A stretch of DNA of 64,000 bases from Hyphomicrobiales bacterium (GCA_900470095.1 UBZM01000041.1:28015-92014), one strand, 5' to 3'. Shown: positions 8,450-18,054, counted from the first letter of the stretch. Numbers and translations: made by a program. The notes: generated by a model not told the origin, from the sequence alone.

Positions 8450-9286
8450 ATGAAGCGGCTCGCCCTCCTTGCCTCCACATTCTGCCTTGGCCTCCTGCTG
8501 GTCGGCACAGCCGCGGCGCAATCTCCCGCGACCGTCCCTAATTTCTGGGATGGCAAGATCAGGCTCGATCGGCCGGAGCCCGGCCCCCCGCGCGTGGTTC
8601 GCTTCCTGACCGACGACGACTACCCGCCGCTGCATTTCGCGGCCCCAGACGGCACGCTGACCGGCTTCTCGGTCGAGCTCGCCCGTGCGATCTGCGAGAC
8701 AATGCTGTGGACCTGCACGGTTCAGGCCCGCCGCTTCGACACGCTGCTCGACTCCCTGGCCGAGGGGCGTGGCGACGTCCTGGCGGCAGCGATGGCGCTG
8801 ACGCCGCAAATCCGCAGCCGCTTTAGCGCCAGCCATCTCTATTTCCGCTCCCCTGCCCGCTTCGTCACCACCCGCGGCAGTGCGCAGTCGGAACTCGACA
8901 GCCACGAGTTGCAGGGCAAGCGGATCGCCGTCATCAGCGGCTCGGCCCATCAGGCCTTCCTCGAGCGGCTGATGCCCTTTGCCCAGCGCCGCGAAGCCCC
9001 CAGCCTGCCGGCAGCGATTGCTGCATTGCGCAGCGGCGAGGTTGAATATGTCTTCGGAGACGGCGTCGCGCTTGCGCTTACGCTCGCTGGCAGCAATGGC
9101 GGCGAGCTCGCCTTCAGCGGCGGCCCCTTCCTGGAAAGCCGCTATTTTGGCGAGGGTGTCAGCTTTCTCACGCGCAAGGATGACCCGACACTGATACGCG
9201 CGATCGACTATGCGCTCCAATCGCTCTGGGACGACGGCACCTATGCGCGGCTCTATCTGCGGTTCTTTCCGGTGAGCCCGTTCTGA
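8450..9286 (+). CDS. Periplasmic solute-binding protein, family 3 (orphan)
   Basis: A 278-residue secreted protein with a signal peptide (residues 1-23, LLLVGTAAAQS). Its bacterial periplasmic-binding family 3 domain shows the typical DDYPPLHFAAPDGTLTGFSVELARAIC start and a late GEGVSFLTRKDDPTL block. Family members bind amino acids or related small ligands for ABC transporters. No permease or ATPase gene is adjacent, so it is an orphan receptor here, or it may have a non-transport role. ATG 8450 gives a clean signal peptide; the open frame further upstream spans the 8360-8397 hairpin. An intrinsic terminator follows. Confidence 0.82.
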   Translation: MKRLALLASTFCLGLLLVGTAAAQSPATVPNFWDGKIRLDRPEPGPPRVVRFLTDDDYPPLHFAAPDGTLTGFSVELARAICETMLWTCTVQARRFDTLLDSLAEGRGDVLAAAMALTPQIRSRFSASHLYFRSPARFVTTRGSAQSELDSHELQGKRIAVISGSAHQAFLERLMPFAQRREAPSLPAAIAALRSGEVEYVFGDGVALALTLAGSNGGELAFSGGPFLESRYFGEGVSFLTRKDDPTLIRAIDYALQSLWDDGTYARLYLRFFPVSPF

Positions 9287-9373
9287 CGAGGCGCTAACCC
9301 GGACTCTCCGCAAGCCCCTCGGGCAACTGCCTGTTCCGAAGCGCTTCGCCGATCTCGTACGCCAGAGGGCGTC

Positions 9374-9410
9374 GGGGGAGGCTGCTCCGAGGCCCGCCTC
9401 CCCCTGTTTT
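9374..9410 (+). terminator. Intrinsic terminator between convergent genes
   Basis: GGGGGAGGC (9374-9382) pairs with GCCTCCCCC (9396-9404) over a 13-base loop, followed by TGTTTT (9405-9410). This is a good rho-independent terminator for the plus-strand binding-protein gene. The T-run abuts the stop codon of the convergent M20 hydrolase. Confidence 0.8.
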
Positions 9411-10582
9411 CATCGCGCGGGGCTCGTGTTGGAAAGCTCGCCCTCGAGCGCCAACCGGGCCGCACTTGCCATCCAGCCGGCTGCGGCGGGCAGGATATCG
9501 TCGTTGAAGTTGTAGCGCTCGTTGTGGAGCTCGCCACCGTCGGTGACCGGGCCATTGCCGATCCAGACATAGGCGCCCGGCCTGTCCGCCAGGAAATGGC
9601 AGAAATCCTCGCTCGCGGTGCTCGGCGGCACGTCGCGCCGAACCGTCAGGCCAGCCTGCTTGGCTGCCGCGACCGAGATCTCCTCCTCCAGTTCGGTATT
9701 CGCCGTGGCGCGACCGCCCGTGATGATCTCGATCTCCGCCCGCATCTCGAAGGCCTCGGCCGTGCTGTTGGCAATGCGCTTGAGGCTCCCGATCACGCGA
9801 TCGCGCACGGCCGGCCGATAGGTCCGGAAGGTGCCGTCGATGGTGACGGTAGATGGAATCTGGTTCGGCGCCTGGCCACCATGCACCATGCCGACCGAGA
9901 CGACCGCGCTGTCGAGCGGATCGACATTGCGGGCGACGATCGTCTGCAGCGCCACGATCAGATGGCTCATCGCAACGATCGGATCGCGCGTCAGGTCGGG
10001 CTTGGCGGCATGGCCGGCCGTGCCGTGCAAGGTGATCCGGAACCGGCCTGGCTCCGCCATGACCGGTCCGCGATGAACCGCCACGGTGCCGGCTTCGAGT
10101 CCGGGCCAGTTATGGAAGCCAAAGACGCGCTCCATCGGGAAGCGCTCGAACAGCCCGTCGGCGATCATCGCCCGGGCGCCGGCGCCATTCTCCTCCGAAG
10201 GCTGGAACAGCAGATGGACCGTTCCGCTCCAGCTTTCGTCGCGCGCCAGCAGGGCGGCGGCTCCGAGCAGAGAGGTCGTGTGGCCATCGTGACCACAGGC
10301 GTGCATCACGCCCTTGTTCGTGGAGGCATAGGGCAGGTCATTTGCCTCGAGGATCGGCAAGGCGTCCATATCGGCCCGCAATCCGACGCTGCGGTCCGAG
10401 TTGCCGCGCTTCAGCGTCGCGACGACGCCGTGGCCGCCAACATCGGCGGTGAAGGGGATGCCGAGTTCGGTCAGCTTCTCCTGAACGAAGGCGGCGGTCG
10501 CGCTCTCCTTCAGCGAGAGTTCGGGATGGGCGTGGAGATGTCGTCGCCACGTCTTGAGCGTTTCGAGGAGAGCGTGATCCAT
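9410..10582 (-). CDS. M20-family amidohydrolase/aminoacylase
   Basis: A 390-residue metallo-amidohydrolase of the M20D (hippurate hydrolase/IAA-amino acid hydrolase) type. Zinc-ligand segments are RADMDALPI, HACGHDGHTTSLLG and PSEENGAGARAMI, and there is a central lid domain around residues 185-295. These enzymes cleave N-acyl amino acids or similar amides in the cytosol; the substrate cannot be told from sequence. Length is typical. It is a single gene, divergent from lysK across a 208-bp promoter region and convergent with the orphan binding protein. Confidence 0.9.
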   Translation of the reverse strand: MDHALLETLKTWRRHLHAHPELSLKESATAAFVQEKLTELGIPFTADVGGHGVVATLKRGNSDRSVGLRADMDALPILEANDLPYASTNKGVMHACGHDGHTTSLLGAAALLARDESWSGTVHLLFQPSEENGAGARAMIADGLFERFPMERVFGFHNWPGLEAGTVAVHRGPVMAEPGRFRITLHGTAGHAAKPDLTRDPIVAMSHLIVALQTIVARNVDPLDSAVVSVGMVHGGQAPNQIPSTVTIDGTFRTYRPAVRDRVIGSLKRIANSTAEAFEMRAEIEIITGGRATANTELEEEISVAAAKQAGLTVRRDVPPSTASEDFCHFLADRPGAYVWIGNGPVTDGGELHNERYNFNDDILPAAAGWMASAARLALEGELSNTSPAR

Positions 10583-10790
10583 GAGGTATCCGGTACAGAG
10601 CCAATCGCGGAGCGGAGCCTATACGCATGCGCCGCAAGAGCAATTCGACCGGACGCGACCCGGGCAGGCAATGAATGCGGTGCAGGGCAGGCAACGGCCC
10701 AGGACAGCCGCCGCCGATTGACGCCGCCCGTTCTCATCTGTCAAAGCCGGAGCTTCCGAAAACCCAGAGACAGACGAGGACCCGCCGCAA

Positions 10791-12497
10791 ATGTCCGCTT
10801 TCGATCCCACGCTCGTGGATGCCGCCCAGCGTTCGGCCGCCTGGCCGTTCGAGGAAGCACGCAAGCTCGTGGCCCGGATCGAGAAATCGGGCAAGAAGGA
10901 GGTGCTCTTCGAAACCGGATACGGCCCTTCGGGCCTGCCGCATATCGGCACCTTTGGCGAGGTCGCGCGCACCTCGATGGTGCGCCACGCCTTCCGCGTC
11001 CTGACCGACGACAGGGTGCCGACGCGGCTGATCGCCTTCTCCGACGATCTCGACGGCCTGCGCAAGGTGCCGGACAACGTCCCGAACAAGGAGTTGCTGG
11101 CGAAGCATCTCGGACGGCCCCTGACCGAGGTCCCGGATCCGTTCGGCACGCATGACTCCTTCGGCCGGCACAACAATGCCCGCCTGCGCGCCTTCCTCGA
11201 CCAGTTCGGCTTCGACTACGAGTTCAAGTCCTCGACCGACAGCTATCGGGCGGGCGAGTTCGACGCGACCCTGCTCAAGCTGCTGGCGCGCTACGACGCG
11301 GTGATGAAAATCATGCTGCCGACGCTGCGCGAGGAGCGCGCCGCAACCTATTCGCCCTTCCTGCCGATCCATCCCAGGACCCGCATCGTCATGCAGGTGC
11401 CGATCGAGGCGCGCGATGTCGAGAAGGGGACCATCACCTGGACCGACCCGGAGAGCGGCGAGCGTTTCGAGACCCCGGTCACCGGCGGCCATGTCAAGCT
11501 GCAATGGAAGCCGGATTGGGCGATGCGCTGGGTCGCGCTCGGCATCGACTACGAAATGGCGGGCAAGGACCTGATCGATTCCGTCAAGGTCTCATCGGCG
11601 ATCACGCGCGCGCTCGATGCGACGCCGCCGGAGGGCTTCAACTACGAACTCTTCCTCGATGAGCAGGGACAGAAGATCTCGAAGTCGAAGGGCAACGGTC
11701 TGACCATCGAGCAATGGCTCTCCTATGGCTCACAGGAGAGCCTGGCGCTGTTCATGTACTCACGTCCGCGCGAGGCCAAGAAGCTGCACTTCGACGTCAT
11801 CCCGCGCGCGGCTGACGAATATCTGCAGTTCCTCGGCGGCTATGAGCGGCAGGACTGGAAGAACCGCCTCGGCAATCCCGTCTGGCATATCCATAACGGC
11901 ACCCCGCCGGCGCCGGAGGTGATCGCCTCGGGCGAAGGCGATAACGCCGCCAAGACGCAGGTCACCTTCGGCCTGCTGATGAACCTCGTCGCCGTCGCCA
12001 ACGCCGAAGACAAGGATGTGCTCTGGGGCTTCCTGCGCCGCTATGCGCCAGGCGCCTCGCCTGCGACCCATCCGCGCCTCGACGCGCTGGTCGGTTACGC
12101 GATCCGCTATTTCCAGGATTTCGTGAAGCCGGCCAAGCAATATCGCCCGGCGACGCTGGAGGAGCGGCAGGCCCTGGAGGATCTCTCCGTCAGGCTCGGC
12201 GAACTCTCGGCTGCAGGCGTCACCGATGCCGGTACGATCCAGGACGCGGTCTACGATATCGGCCGGCGCGATCCCTACAAGACCGTGCAGAAGGACGGCT
12301 CGGCCGGCGTCTCGCTCGCCTGGTTCAACACGCTCTACGAGATCCTTCTCGGTGAGCCCAAGGGCCCGCGCTTCGGCTCGTTTGCCGCGATCTACGGCAT
12401 CGAGAACACCCGTGCCCTGATCGCTAAGGCGCTCGCCGGCGACCTGCTCGCCGAGCACAACGCCTTCCTGAAGGCGCGTGAGGCCGCGCGGGGATGA
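10791..12497 (+). CDS. lysK: Lysyl-tRNA synthetase, class I
   Basis: A 568-residue class I lysyl-tRNA synthetase, which charges tRNA-Lys in the cytoplasm. The HIGH-type motif is PHIGTFGE (HIGT at residues 51-54) and the KMSKS-type loop is KISKSKG (about 295-301). The insertion ITWTDPESGERFETPVTGGH resembles the zinc/anticodon-region segments of the archaeal-type enzyme. Class I LysRS replaces the usual class II enzyme in most alphaproteobacteria, so this is likely the essential copy. The stop overlaps the next gene's ATG by four bases. Confidence 0.96.
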   Translation: MSAFDPTLVDAAQRSAAWPFEEARKLVARIEKSGKKEVLFETGYGPSGLPHIGTFGEVARTSMVRHAFRVLTDDRVPTRLIAFSDDLDGLRKVPDNVPNKELLAKHLGRPLTEVPDPFGTHDSFGRHNNARLRAFLDQFGFDYEFKSSTDSYRAGEFDATLLKLLARYDAVMKIMLPTLREERAATYSPFLPIHPRTRIVMQVPIEARDVEKGTITWTDPESGERFETPVTGGHVKLQWKPDWAMRWVALGIDYEMAGKDLIDSVKVSSAITRALDATPPEGFNYELFLDEQGQKISKSKGNGLTIEQWLSYGSQESLALFMYSRPREAKKLHFDVIPRAADEYLQFLGGYERQDWKNRLGNPVWHIHNGTPPAPEVIASGEGDNAAKTQVTFGLLMNLVAVANAEDKDVLWGFLRRYAPGASPATHPRLDALVGYAIRYFQDFVKPAKQYRPATLEERQALEDLSVRLGELSAAGVTDAGTIQDAVYDIGRRDPYKTVQKDGSAGVSLAWFNTLYEILLGEPKGPRFGSFAAIYGIENTRALIAKALAGDLLAEHNAFLKAREAARG

Positions 12498-13189
12498 ACA
12501 AACGCACCGCGCTTGCGCCGGATGTGGTCGAACAGGCCATCCGCAGCCGCCGCGCGGTGCGTGCCTTTCTGCCGGATCCGGTCGATCCTGCGCTGGTGCG
12601 GCGCCTGCTGGAACTCGCCGCCCAGGCGCCGAGCGGGACCAATATGCAGCCGTGGAAGGCGCGCGTGCTCGGCCCGAAGAGCCGGGCACGGCTGGAAGCA
12701 GGGTTGCTCGCAGCGCTGGACGATCCCGACTTCAAGCCGGCAGAGGAATACCGCTACTACCCACAGACCTTCACCGAGCCCTATCAGGCGCGCCGCCGCA
12801 AGGTCGGCTGGGACCTCTATGGCCTTCTCGGCGTCACCAGGGGCGACCATGAGGGCATGAAGCGGCAGACGGCCTATAACCTGCGCTTCTTCGGCGCACC
12901 CGTCGCGCTGATGGTGACGATCGACCGCGACCTCGAGATCGGCTCCTGGCTCGATCTCGGCATGTTCATCCAGAATTTGCTGATCGCTGCCCAGGCGCAT
13001 GGCCTCGATACCTGCCCACAGGCGATATTTGCCCGCTTTCATCCGGTCGTGCGCCATACGTTGGCGGTCCCCGAGAGCGAGGTCGTCGTCTGCGGTATCG
13101 CAATAGGCCATGCCGACCCTGACGCAGCTGCGAACCGACTCGTGCCGGAACGAGAGCCGGTCGAGAACTTCACGACCTGGCTCGATTGA
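12494..13189 (+). CDS. Nitroreductase-family FMN oxidoreductase
   Basis: A 231-residue nitroreductase-like flavoprotein. The N-terminal IRSRRAVRAFLPDPVD and AAQAPSGTNMQPWKARVL are the classic FMN-binding segments, and VVCGIAIGHADPDAAAN is the C-terminal signature. Members reduce nitro compounds, quinones or enones with NAD(P)H; the physiological substrate is unknown. It is translationally coupled to lysK (ATGA overlap), although no functional link is known. It converges on the DUF808 gene with a 9-base gap. Confidence 0.9.
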   Translation: MNKRTALAPDVVEQAIRSRRAVRAFLPDPVDPALVRRLLELAAQAPSGTNMQPWKARVLGPKSRARLEAGLLAALDDPDFKPAEEYRYYPQTFTEPYQARRRKVGWDLYGLLGVTRGDHEGMKRQTAYNLRFFGAPVALMVTIDRDLEIGSWLDLGMFIQNLLIAAQAHGLDTCPQAIFARFHPVVRHTLAVPESEVVVCGIAIGHADPDAAANRLVPEREPVENFTTWLD

Positions 13190-13198
13190 AGGCAGAGG

Positions 13199-14254
13199 TT
13201 AGATCGTCTTCGGCGCATTCTTCCGGAACAGCTTCAGCACCGGCGCAGCGCCGAAGTGAACGCCGATCATCGTTGCCAAGCCTGCGGCCAGTCCGACGAC
13301 CGCTGATAGCGCCGCCGTCACGACCCATTCGACAACCGCGCCCAGGCCGGGGACGGGGCGGGCCGATGCCATGGCAGCATCGTGAATGAGATGCCCCACC
13401 GCACTGAGGCCATAGCCCTCGAAACCGTGGATCAGGATGCCGCCGCCGACCCAGAGCATGGCAACGGTCCCGACAGCGCTGAGGACCGAGAGGAGCACCG
13501 GCATGCTCACCACCAGCCCGCGCCCGAATGCCTTTGACAGAGGCCGCAGCAGGCGATCGGCGAGGTTGGGCTCGGCTCCCGTGGGTAACGTGCCACGCCC
13601 CAGGTGAAACAGGCTGGAGACGGGGTGATCGTTCTTCGCCAGCGCGACGCCGGCATCGTCCGCCTTCACGATCAGCGCAACGATGCCGTAGACGAAGGCA
13701 GTCATCCCGATGCCGACGACGGCCAGAACCAGCGCCTGCGTCCAGAATGAGGATTGAGACACGCTCGCGAGCGTGATCGCCATGATCTCCGCCGAGAGGA
13801 TGAAGTCGGTCTTCACCGCGCCGCTGATCTTCTGGTTTTCGAGCTGCGAAGCGTCGATCCCCGCCGAAGCGTCCTCGCCTTCGATATCCGCGCCATGAGC
13901 CCCGACCAGTTCCAGGACCTTCTCGGCTCCCTCGAAGCAGAGATAGAGGCTGCCCAGCATCAGCAGCGGCGTGATCGCCCAGGGTGCAATCAGTGCCAGC
14001 AGGAGCGCCGCCGGTAGCAGGAATACCAGCTTGTTCCGCAGCGAGCCGAGCGCGATCCGCCCGATGATCGGCAGCTCCCGATCGGCGCTGAACCCAACGG
14101 CATAGCGTGGCGTCACTGCCGTATCGTCGATGACGATGCCGGCAGCCTTGGCGCTCGCCTTCGCCGCCTGGCCCGCAGCATCATCGAGAGACGCCGCGGC
14201 GACCTTTGCAAGCGCCGCGATATCGTCGAGCAGGGCGACAAGGCCGGAACTCAA
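13199..14254 (-). CDS. DUF808 (YedI-like) inner-membrane protein
   Basis: A 351-residue polytopic membrane protein of the DUF808 family. The N-terminal GLVALLDDIAALAKVAAASLDD and the block VKTDFILSAEIMAITLASV are the family hallmarks. Several hydrophobic stretches (for example LVFLLPAALLLALIAPWAI) predict six or more transmembrane segments. Length is normal for the family. Function is unknown. It is a lone minus-strand gene between the nitroreductase and the pim cluster. Confidence 0.88.
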   Translation of the reverse strand: MSSGLVALLDDIAALAKVAAASLDDAAGQAAKASAKAAGIVIDDTAVTPRYAVGFSADRELPIIGRIALGSLRNKLVFLLPAALLLALIAPWAITPLLMLGSLYLCFEGAEKVLELVGAHGADIEGEDASAGIDASQLENQKISGAVKTDFILSAEIMAITLASVSQSSFWTQALVLAVVGIGMTAFVYGIVALIVKADDAGVALAKNDHPVSSLFHLGRGTLPTGAEPNLADRLLRPLSKAFGRGLVVSMPVLLSVLSAVGTVAMLWVGGGILIHGFEGYGLSAVGHLIHDAAMASARPVPGLGAVVEWVVTAALSAVVGLAAGLATMIGVHFGAAPVLKLFRKNAPKTI

Positions 14255-14343
14255 GATCTCACCTCCGGGACGCGCGCTGGTCCAGGCCAGTCAACGACGC
14301 GGCCCCGAAGATGACAAGGCGAGCCTCCGTTCGGCAACTCGCC

Positions 14344-15498
14344 TTAGGATGCAGAGACCAGTCCGCCGGCTTGCCCGATCCGCCGCAGATGATGGGAGGT
14401 ATCCCCGAACAGGCTCTCGATCATGGTCAGGCGCTTGAAATAATGCGCGCCGAGATATTCCATCGTCATGCCGATGCCGCCATGGAGCTGCACCGCCTCC
14501 TGCCCGACCAGCCGGCAGGAGCGGTTGATCTGGACCTTCACGGCCGACAACGCGGCCGTTCGTTCGGCCGCATCGGGATGGCCGACCATCATCGCGGCAT
14601 AGAGCGCCATCGAGCGGGCTTGTTCGAGCGCCATCAGCATGTCGACGGCGCGATGCTGCAGCACCTGGAACTGGCCGATCGCGACGCCGAACTGCTGGCG
14701 CGTCTTGAGATAGTCGACGGTCAGGCCGTGCAGCGCATCCATGATGCCGACAGCCTCGGCGGCCAGCGCAGCAATGGCGTGGTCAGCAACGCGCTCGAGG
14801 ATCGGCAGCCCTGCGCCGAGCGATCCCAGCAGGGTCTCCTCGCCGAGCACGACGCCGGAGAATGCGATCTCCGCAGCTCGTCCCCCGTCCTGTGTCGGAT
14901 AGCCACGGGTTCTCACGCCGGGCGCCGCCGCATCGACGAGGAAGAGGCTGATACCGGTCTCGTCGCGCCGCCCACCATCTGTCCTGGCGCTCACCACGAT
15001 CCGGTGCGCGCTGTCCCCATTGATCACGACGCTCTTGGCGCCATCGAGCACGAACCCTGTCTCCGTTCGCCGCGCGCTCGTCGCCACGTCGTACAGATCG
15101 TAGCGCGATTGCTTCTCGGTGAAGGCCAGCGCCAGACGTAGGGAACCGTCGACGATGCCCGGAATGATCCGCGCCTTCTGTTCGGCCGAACCGCTGAACC
15201 GGACTGCGCCGCCGCCCAGCACAACGCTCGCTAGATAGGGCTCAAGCGCCAGTCCCTTGCCCAGCGCCTCCATCACCACCATGGTCTCGACAGGACCGCC
15301 GCCGAAACCGCCCTCCTCCTCGGAGAATGGAATGCCGGTGAGGCCGAGTTCCGCGAACTGCGCCCAGCCCTTCTCGGAGAAGCCGAGCGGCTCCTTCGCC
15401 AAGGCCTGCCGCGCATCGAGCGAGCCATAGACCGCGCCCATCAGCCGCTCGACGCTGTCCTTGAGCTGGGCCTGTTCGGAGGAGAGGTCGAAATCCAT
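14344..15498 (-). CDS. pimD: Pimeloyl-CoA dehydrogenase small subunit (acyl-CoA dehydrogenase) PimD
   Basis: A 384-residue acyl-CoA dehydrogenase whose start (MDFDLSSEQAQLKDSVERL), KSRYDL-like segment (KQSRYDLYDVATSARR) and C-terminal VQLHGGIGMTMEYLGAHYFKRLTMIE match what I know of the small subunit of the pimelate operon enzyme. The usual catalytic Glu region reads EAVQLHGGIGMT. It probably pairs with the large subunit encoded just upstream to oxidise pimeloyl-CoA or other dicarboxyl-CoA esters with FAD. It is the last gene of the minus-strand pimFABCD order, set apart from pimC by 148 bases containing a hairpin repeat. Confidence 0.85.
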   Translation of the reverse strand: MDFDLSSEQAQLKDSVERLMGAVYGSLDARQALAKEPLGFSEKGWAQFAELGLTGIPFSEEEGGFGGGPVETMVVMEALGKGLALEPYLASVVLGGGAVRFSGSAEQKARIIPGIVDGSLRLALAFTEKQSRYDLYDVATSARRTETGFVLDGAKSVVINGDSAHRIVVSARTDGGRRDETGISLFLVDAAAPGVRTRGYPTQDGGRAAEIAFSGVVLGEETLLGSLGAGLPILERVADHAIAALAAEAVGIMDALHGLTVDYLKTRQQFGVAIGQFQVLQHRAVDMLMALEQARSMALYAAMMVGHPDAAERTAALSAVKVQINRSCRLVGQEAVQLHGGIGMTMEYLGAHYFKRLTMIESLFGDTSHHLRRIGQAGGLVSAS

Positions 15499-15520
15499 CG
15501 GGTTTCATCCAGCCTGGCGG

Positions 15521-15619
15521 GGCGCTCGCCACCGCGTCATGCTCGCCCTCGTGGCGAGCGCCTGCGTCCTGCAACGCGCAAAGGGGAAAGACGGTGATGG
15601 CCGGGACAAGCCAGGCCAG
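15521..15619. repeat. REP-like hairpin element between pimC and pimD
   Basis: GGCGCTCGCC (15521-15530) pairs with GGCGAGCGCC (15553-15562), with an alternative GCTCGCC/GGCGAGC hairpin (15541-15547/15553-15559). Next comes a degenerate palindrome with TGGCCGGGACAAGCCAGGCCA. The core ATGGCCGGGACAA is shared with the perfect palindrome at 50532-50564 (opposite strand), which suggests one dispersed repeat family of the genome. Confidence 0.55.
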
Positions 15620-15646
15620 GACGAGGCAGGGCGCCAAGCCTCATCG

Positions 15647-16846
15647 TCAAAGCCCCAGCACTGCCTTGGCGATGATGTTCTTCTGGATTTCGTTCGAGCC
15701 GCCATAGATCGAGACCTTGCGGTTGTTGAAATAGCTCGCTGCAGCGGCATCGGCCCAGTCATGCTCGAAGGGCCAGTCATTACTGAGGTCGCCCGTCCGC
15801 AGCGGCGCGGCAAGCGCGAATGGCCCGGCCACCTCCAGCAGCAGTTCCGTCGTCGCCTGCTGCAATTGCGAGCCCTTGATCTTGAGGATCGACGAGGCAG
15901 GATCGGGTTTGTTGGGATCGCGCCTGCCCTGTGCTGCAACCACCCGCATCTGGGTGATTTCCAGCGCCTTCAGTTCGATCTCGACCAGCGCAAACCGTTC
16001 GCGGAAATCGGCGTCATCCCACAGCACACCGTCGCCGGCCGGCATCTCCTTCGCCAGCCGCTTGATCCGGGCAAGACGTTCCTTGGAGAGGCCGATCCGG
16101 GCGATGCCGACACGCTCGTTGGCAAGCAGGAACTTGGCATAGTCCCAGCCTCTGTTCTCCTCGCCGACGAGGTTTTCGACGGGAACGCGGACATCGTCGA
16201 AGAAGATCTCGTTGACCTCGTGCCGGCCCTCGAGCGTGATGATCGGGCGCACGGTGATGCCGGGCGTCTTCATGTCGATCAGGATGAACGAGATGCCCGC
16301 CTGCTTCTTCGCCGCGGGGTCGGTGCGGACGAGGCAGAAGATCCAGTCGGCATGCTGCCCGAGCGTGGTCCAGGCCTTCTGGCCGTTGACGATGTAATGC
16401 TCGCCGTCGCGGACCGCCCGCGTCTTCAGCGAGGCGAGATCCGAGCCCGCGCCGGGCTCGGAGAAGCCCTGGCACCACCATTCGTCGAGATTGGCGATGC
16501 GCGCGAGATGCTTCTCCTTCTGGCTCGGGGAGCCGAAGGCCGCGATCACCGGCCCGACCATGTAGCAGTTGAATTGCTGCGGCAGCGGCACGGCGGCGAG
16601 CAGCATCTCCTCTGTGAAGATATAGCGCTGGATGGGGCTCCAATCCTGTCCGCCCCATTCCCTGGGCCAATGCGGCACGGCCCAGCCGCGCGCGTTCATG
16701 ATCCGCTGCGAGGTGACATAGTCCTCCCGCGCCAGCCCGAGCCCCTCGGAGACCTTCCTGCGGATCGAAGCCGGGATCTCCGTGCGGAAGAACTGCCTCA
16801 CCTCGTCTCGGAAGGCGATTTCCTCGGGCGTGAAGCGCAGGTCCAT
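15647..16846 (-). CDS. pimC: Pimeloyl-CoA dehydrogenase large subunit (acyl-CoA dehydrogenase) PimC
   Basis: A 399-residue acyl-CoA dehydrogenase. The opening MDLRFTPEEIAFRDEVRQFF, the FAD/substrate block WCQGFSEPGAGSDLASLKT, LIDMKTPGITVRPI and the C-terminal SIYGGSNEIQKNIIAK match the large pimeloyl-CoA dehydrogenase subunit pattern. It should form a heteromer with PimD. The ATG at 16846 is chosen because it gives the family N-terminus and sits five bases after the thiolase stop; an open frame continuing upstream overlaps the thiolase. Confidence 0.87.
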   Translation of the reverse strand: MDLRFTPEEIAFRDEVRQFFRTEIPASIRRKVSEGLGLAREDYVTSQRIMNARGWAVPHWPREWGGQDWSPIQRYIFTEEMLLAAVPLPQQFNCYMVGPVIAAFGSPSQKEKHLARIANLDEWWCQGFSEPGAGSDLASLKTRAVRDGEHYIVNGQKAWTTLGQHADWIFCLVRTDPAAKKQAGISFILIDMKTPGITVRPIITLEGRHEVNEIFFDDVRVPVENLVGEENRGWDYAKFLLANERVGIARIGLSKERLARIKRLAKEMPAGDGVLWDDADFRERFALVEIELKALEITQMRVVAAQGRRDPNKPDPASSILKIKGSQLQQATTELLLEVAGPFALAAPLRTGDLSNDWPFEHDWADAAAASYFNNRKVSIYGGSNEIQKNIIAKAVLGL

Positions 16847-16851
16847 GATGG

Positions 16852-18039
16852 CTAGCCCTGGTTGATCTCGAACAGCCCTGCGCACCCCATGCCACCGGCG
16901 ACGCACATGGTGACGACGGCGTAGCGCGCCTTGCGGCGGCGCCCCTCCAGCAAGGCATGGCCGACCAGCCGTGCCCCGCTCATCCCGAAGGGATGGCCGA
17001 CCGAGATCGCGCCGCCATTGACGTTGACCTTCTCGGGGTCGATGCCGAGCTCATCGCGGCAATAGATCGACTGGGAGGCGAAGGCCTCGTTGAGTTCCCA
17101 GAGATCGATATCCGAGACCTTCAGTCCATTGCGCTCGAGCAGGCGCGGCACGGCGAAGACCGGGCCGATGCCCATCTCATCCGGCTCACAGCCAGCCGAT
17201 GCGAAGCCACGGAAGATGCCGAGCGGCGACAGGCCCCGTCGTGCAGCCTCCTTCGCCGACATCACGACGCTCGCAGCCGCACCGTCCGACAGCTGGCTGG
17301 CATTGCCGGCGGTGATGAACTTGTCCTCGCCGCGCACCGGCTTCAGCTTCGCGAGCCCCTCCAAGGTGGTGTCTGGCCGGTTGCCCTCGTCCTTGGCGAG
17401 CGTGACCTGCTCGTTCCGCGTTTCGCCGCTCGCCTTGTCGGTGATCGACATCACCGCGCTCATCGGCACGATTTCGTCGTCAAACAGCCGGCGCTGCTGG
17501 GCCACGGCCGTGCGGCGCTGGCTTTCCAGCGAGAACAGATCCTGCGCCTCACGCGAGACGCCGTAGCGCTCCGCGACATTGTCGGCGGTCTCGATCATCG
17601 TCGTGTAGATCTCGGGCTTGTGCTTCATCAGCCAGTCGTTCTGGGTGAGCTCGCGCCGCACCACCGGTTGCACCAGGCTGATCGACTCGACGCCGCCGCC
17701 GATCGCGACCGGCACGCCATCCATGACGATGCGCCGTGCCGCATGCGCGATCGCCTCGAGGCCCGAAGCGCAGAAGCGGCTGACGGTGACGCCGGCGGAC
17801 GCAACCGGGATACCGGCGACAAGCGCGGCGTGACGGGCGACATTGCCGCCGGTCGCAGCCTCCGGATAGCCGCAGCCGAGCACGATCTCCTCGATCGCCG
17901 CCGGCTCGATCCCGACCTTCTCATAGGCAGCCTTGATCGCGTGCGCGGCAAGATCGGCGCCACGTGTCTGGTTGAAGGCGCCGCGATAGGCCTTGCCGAT
18001 CGGCGTACGGGCGGTGGAGACGATGACGGCTTCAGTCAT
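16852..18039 (-). CDS. pimB: Acetyl-CoA acetyltransferase (thiolase) PimB
   Basis: A 395-residue thiolase. The nucleophile Cys90 is in SRFCASGLEAI, the general-base His349 in GGAISVGHPFGMSGAR and the second active-site Cys379 in TMCVAGGMGCAG. It performs thiolytic cleavage of 3-ketoacyl-CoA to acetyl-CoA and a chain shortened by two carbons. Third in the pimF-A-B-C-D order, with short spacing on both sides (5 and 15 bases). Confidence 0.9.
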   Translation of the reverse strand: MTEAVIVSTARTPIGKAYRGAFNQTRGADLAAHAIKAAYEKVGIEPAAIEEIVLGCGYPEAATGGNVARHAALVAGIPVASAGVTVSRFCASGLEAIAHAARRIVMDGVPVAIGGGVESISLVQPVVRRELTQNDWLMKHKPEIYTTMIETADNVAERYGVSREAQDLFSLESQRRTAVAQQRRLFDDEIVPMSAVMSITDKASGETRNEQVTLAKDEGNRPDTTLEGLAKLKPVRGEDKFITAGNASQLSDGAAASVVMSAKEAARRGLSPLGIFRGFASAGCEPDEMGIGPVFAVPRLLERNGLKVSDIDLWELNEAFASQSIYCRDELGIDPEKVNVNGGAISVGHPFGMSGARLVGHALLEGRRRKARYAVVTMCVAGGMGCAGLFEINQG

Positions 18040-18054
18040 GGATTTTCTCAGGTC

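Noticed and set aside
10583..10790. A T-box or other riboswitch upstream of lysK
   Set aside because: No specifier-loop or antiterminator pattern is recognisable; only ordinary divergent promoter DNA.
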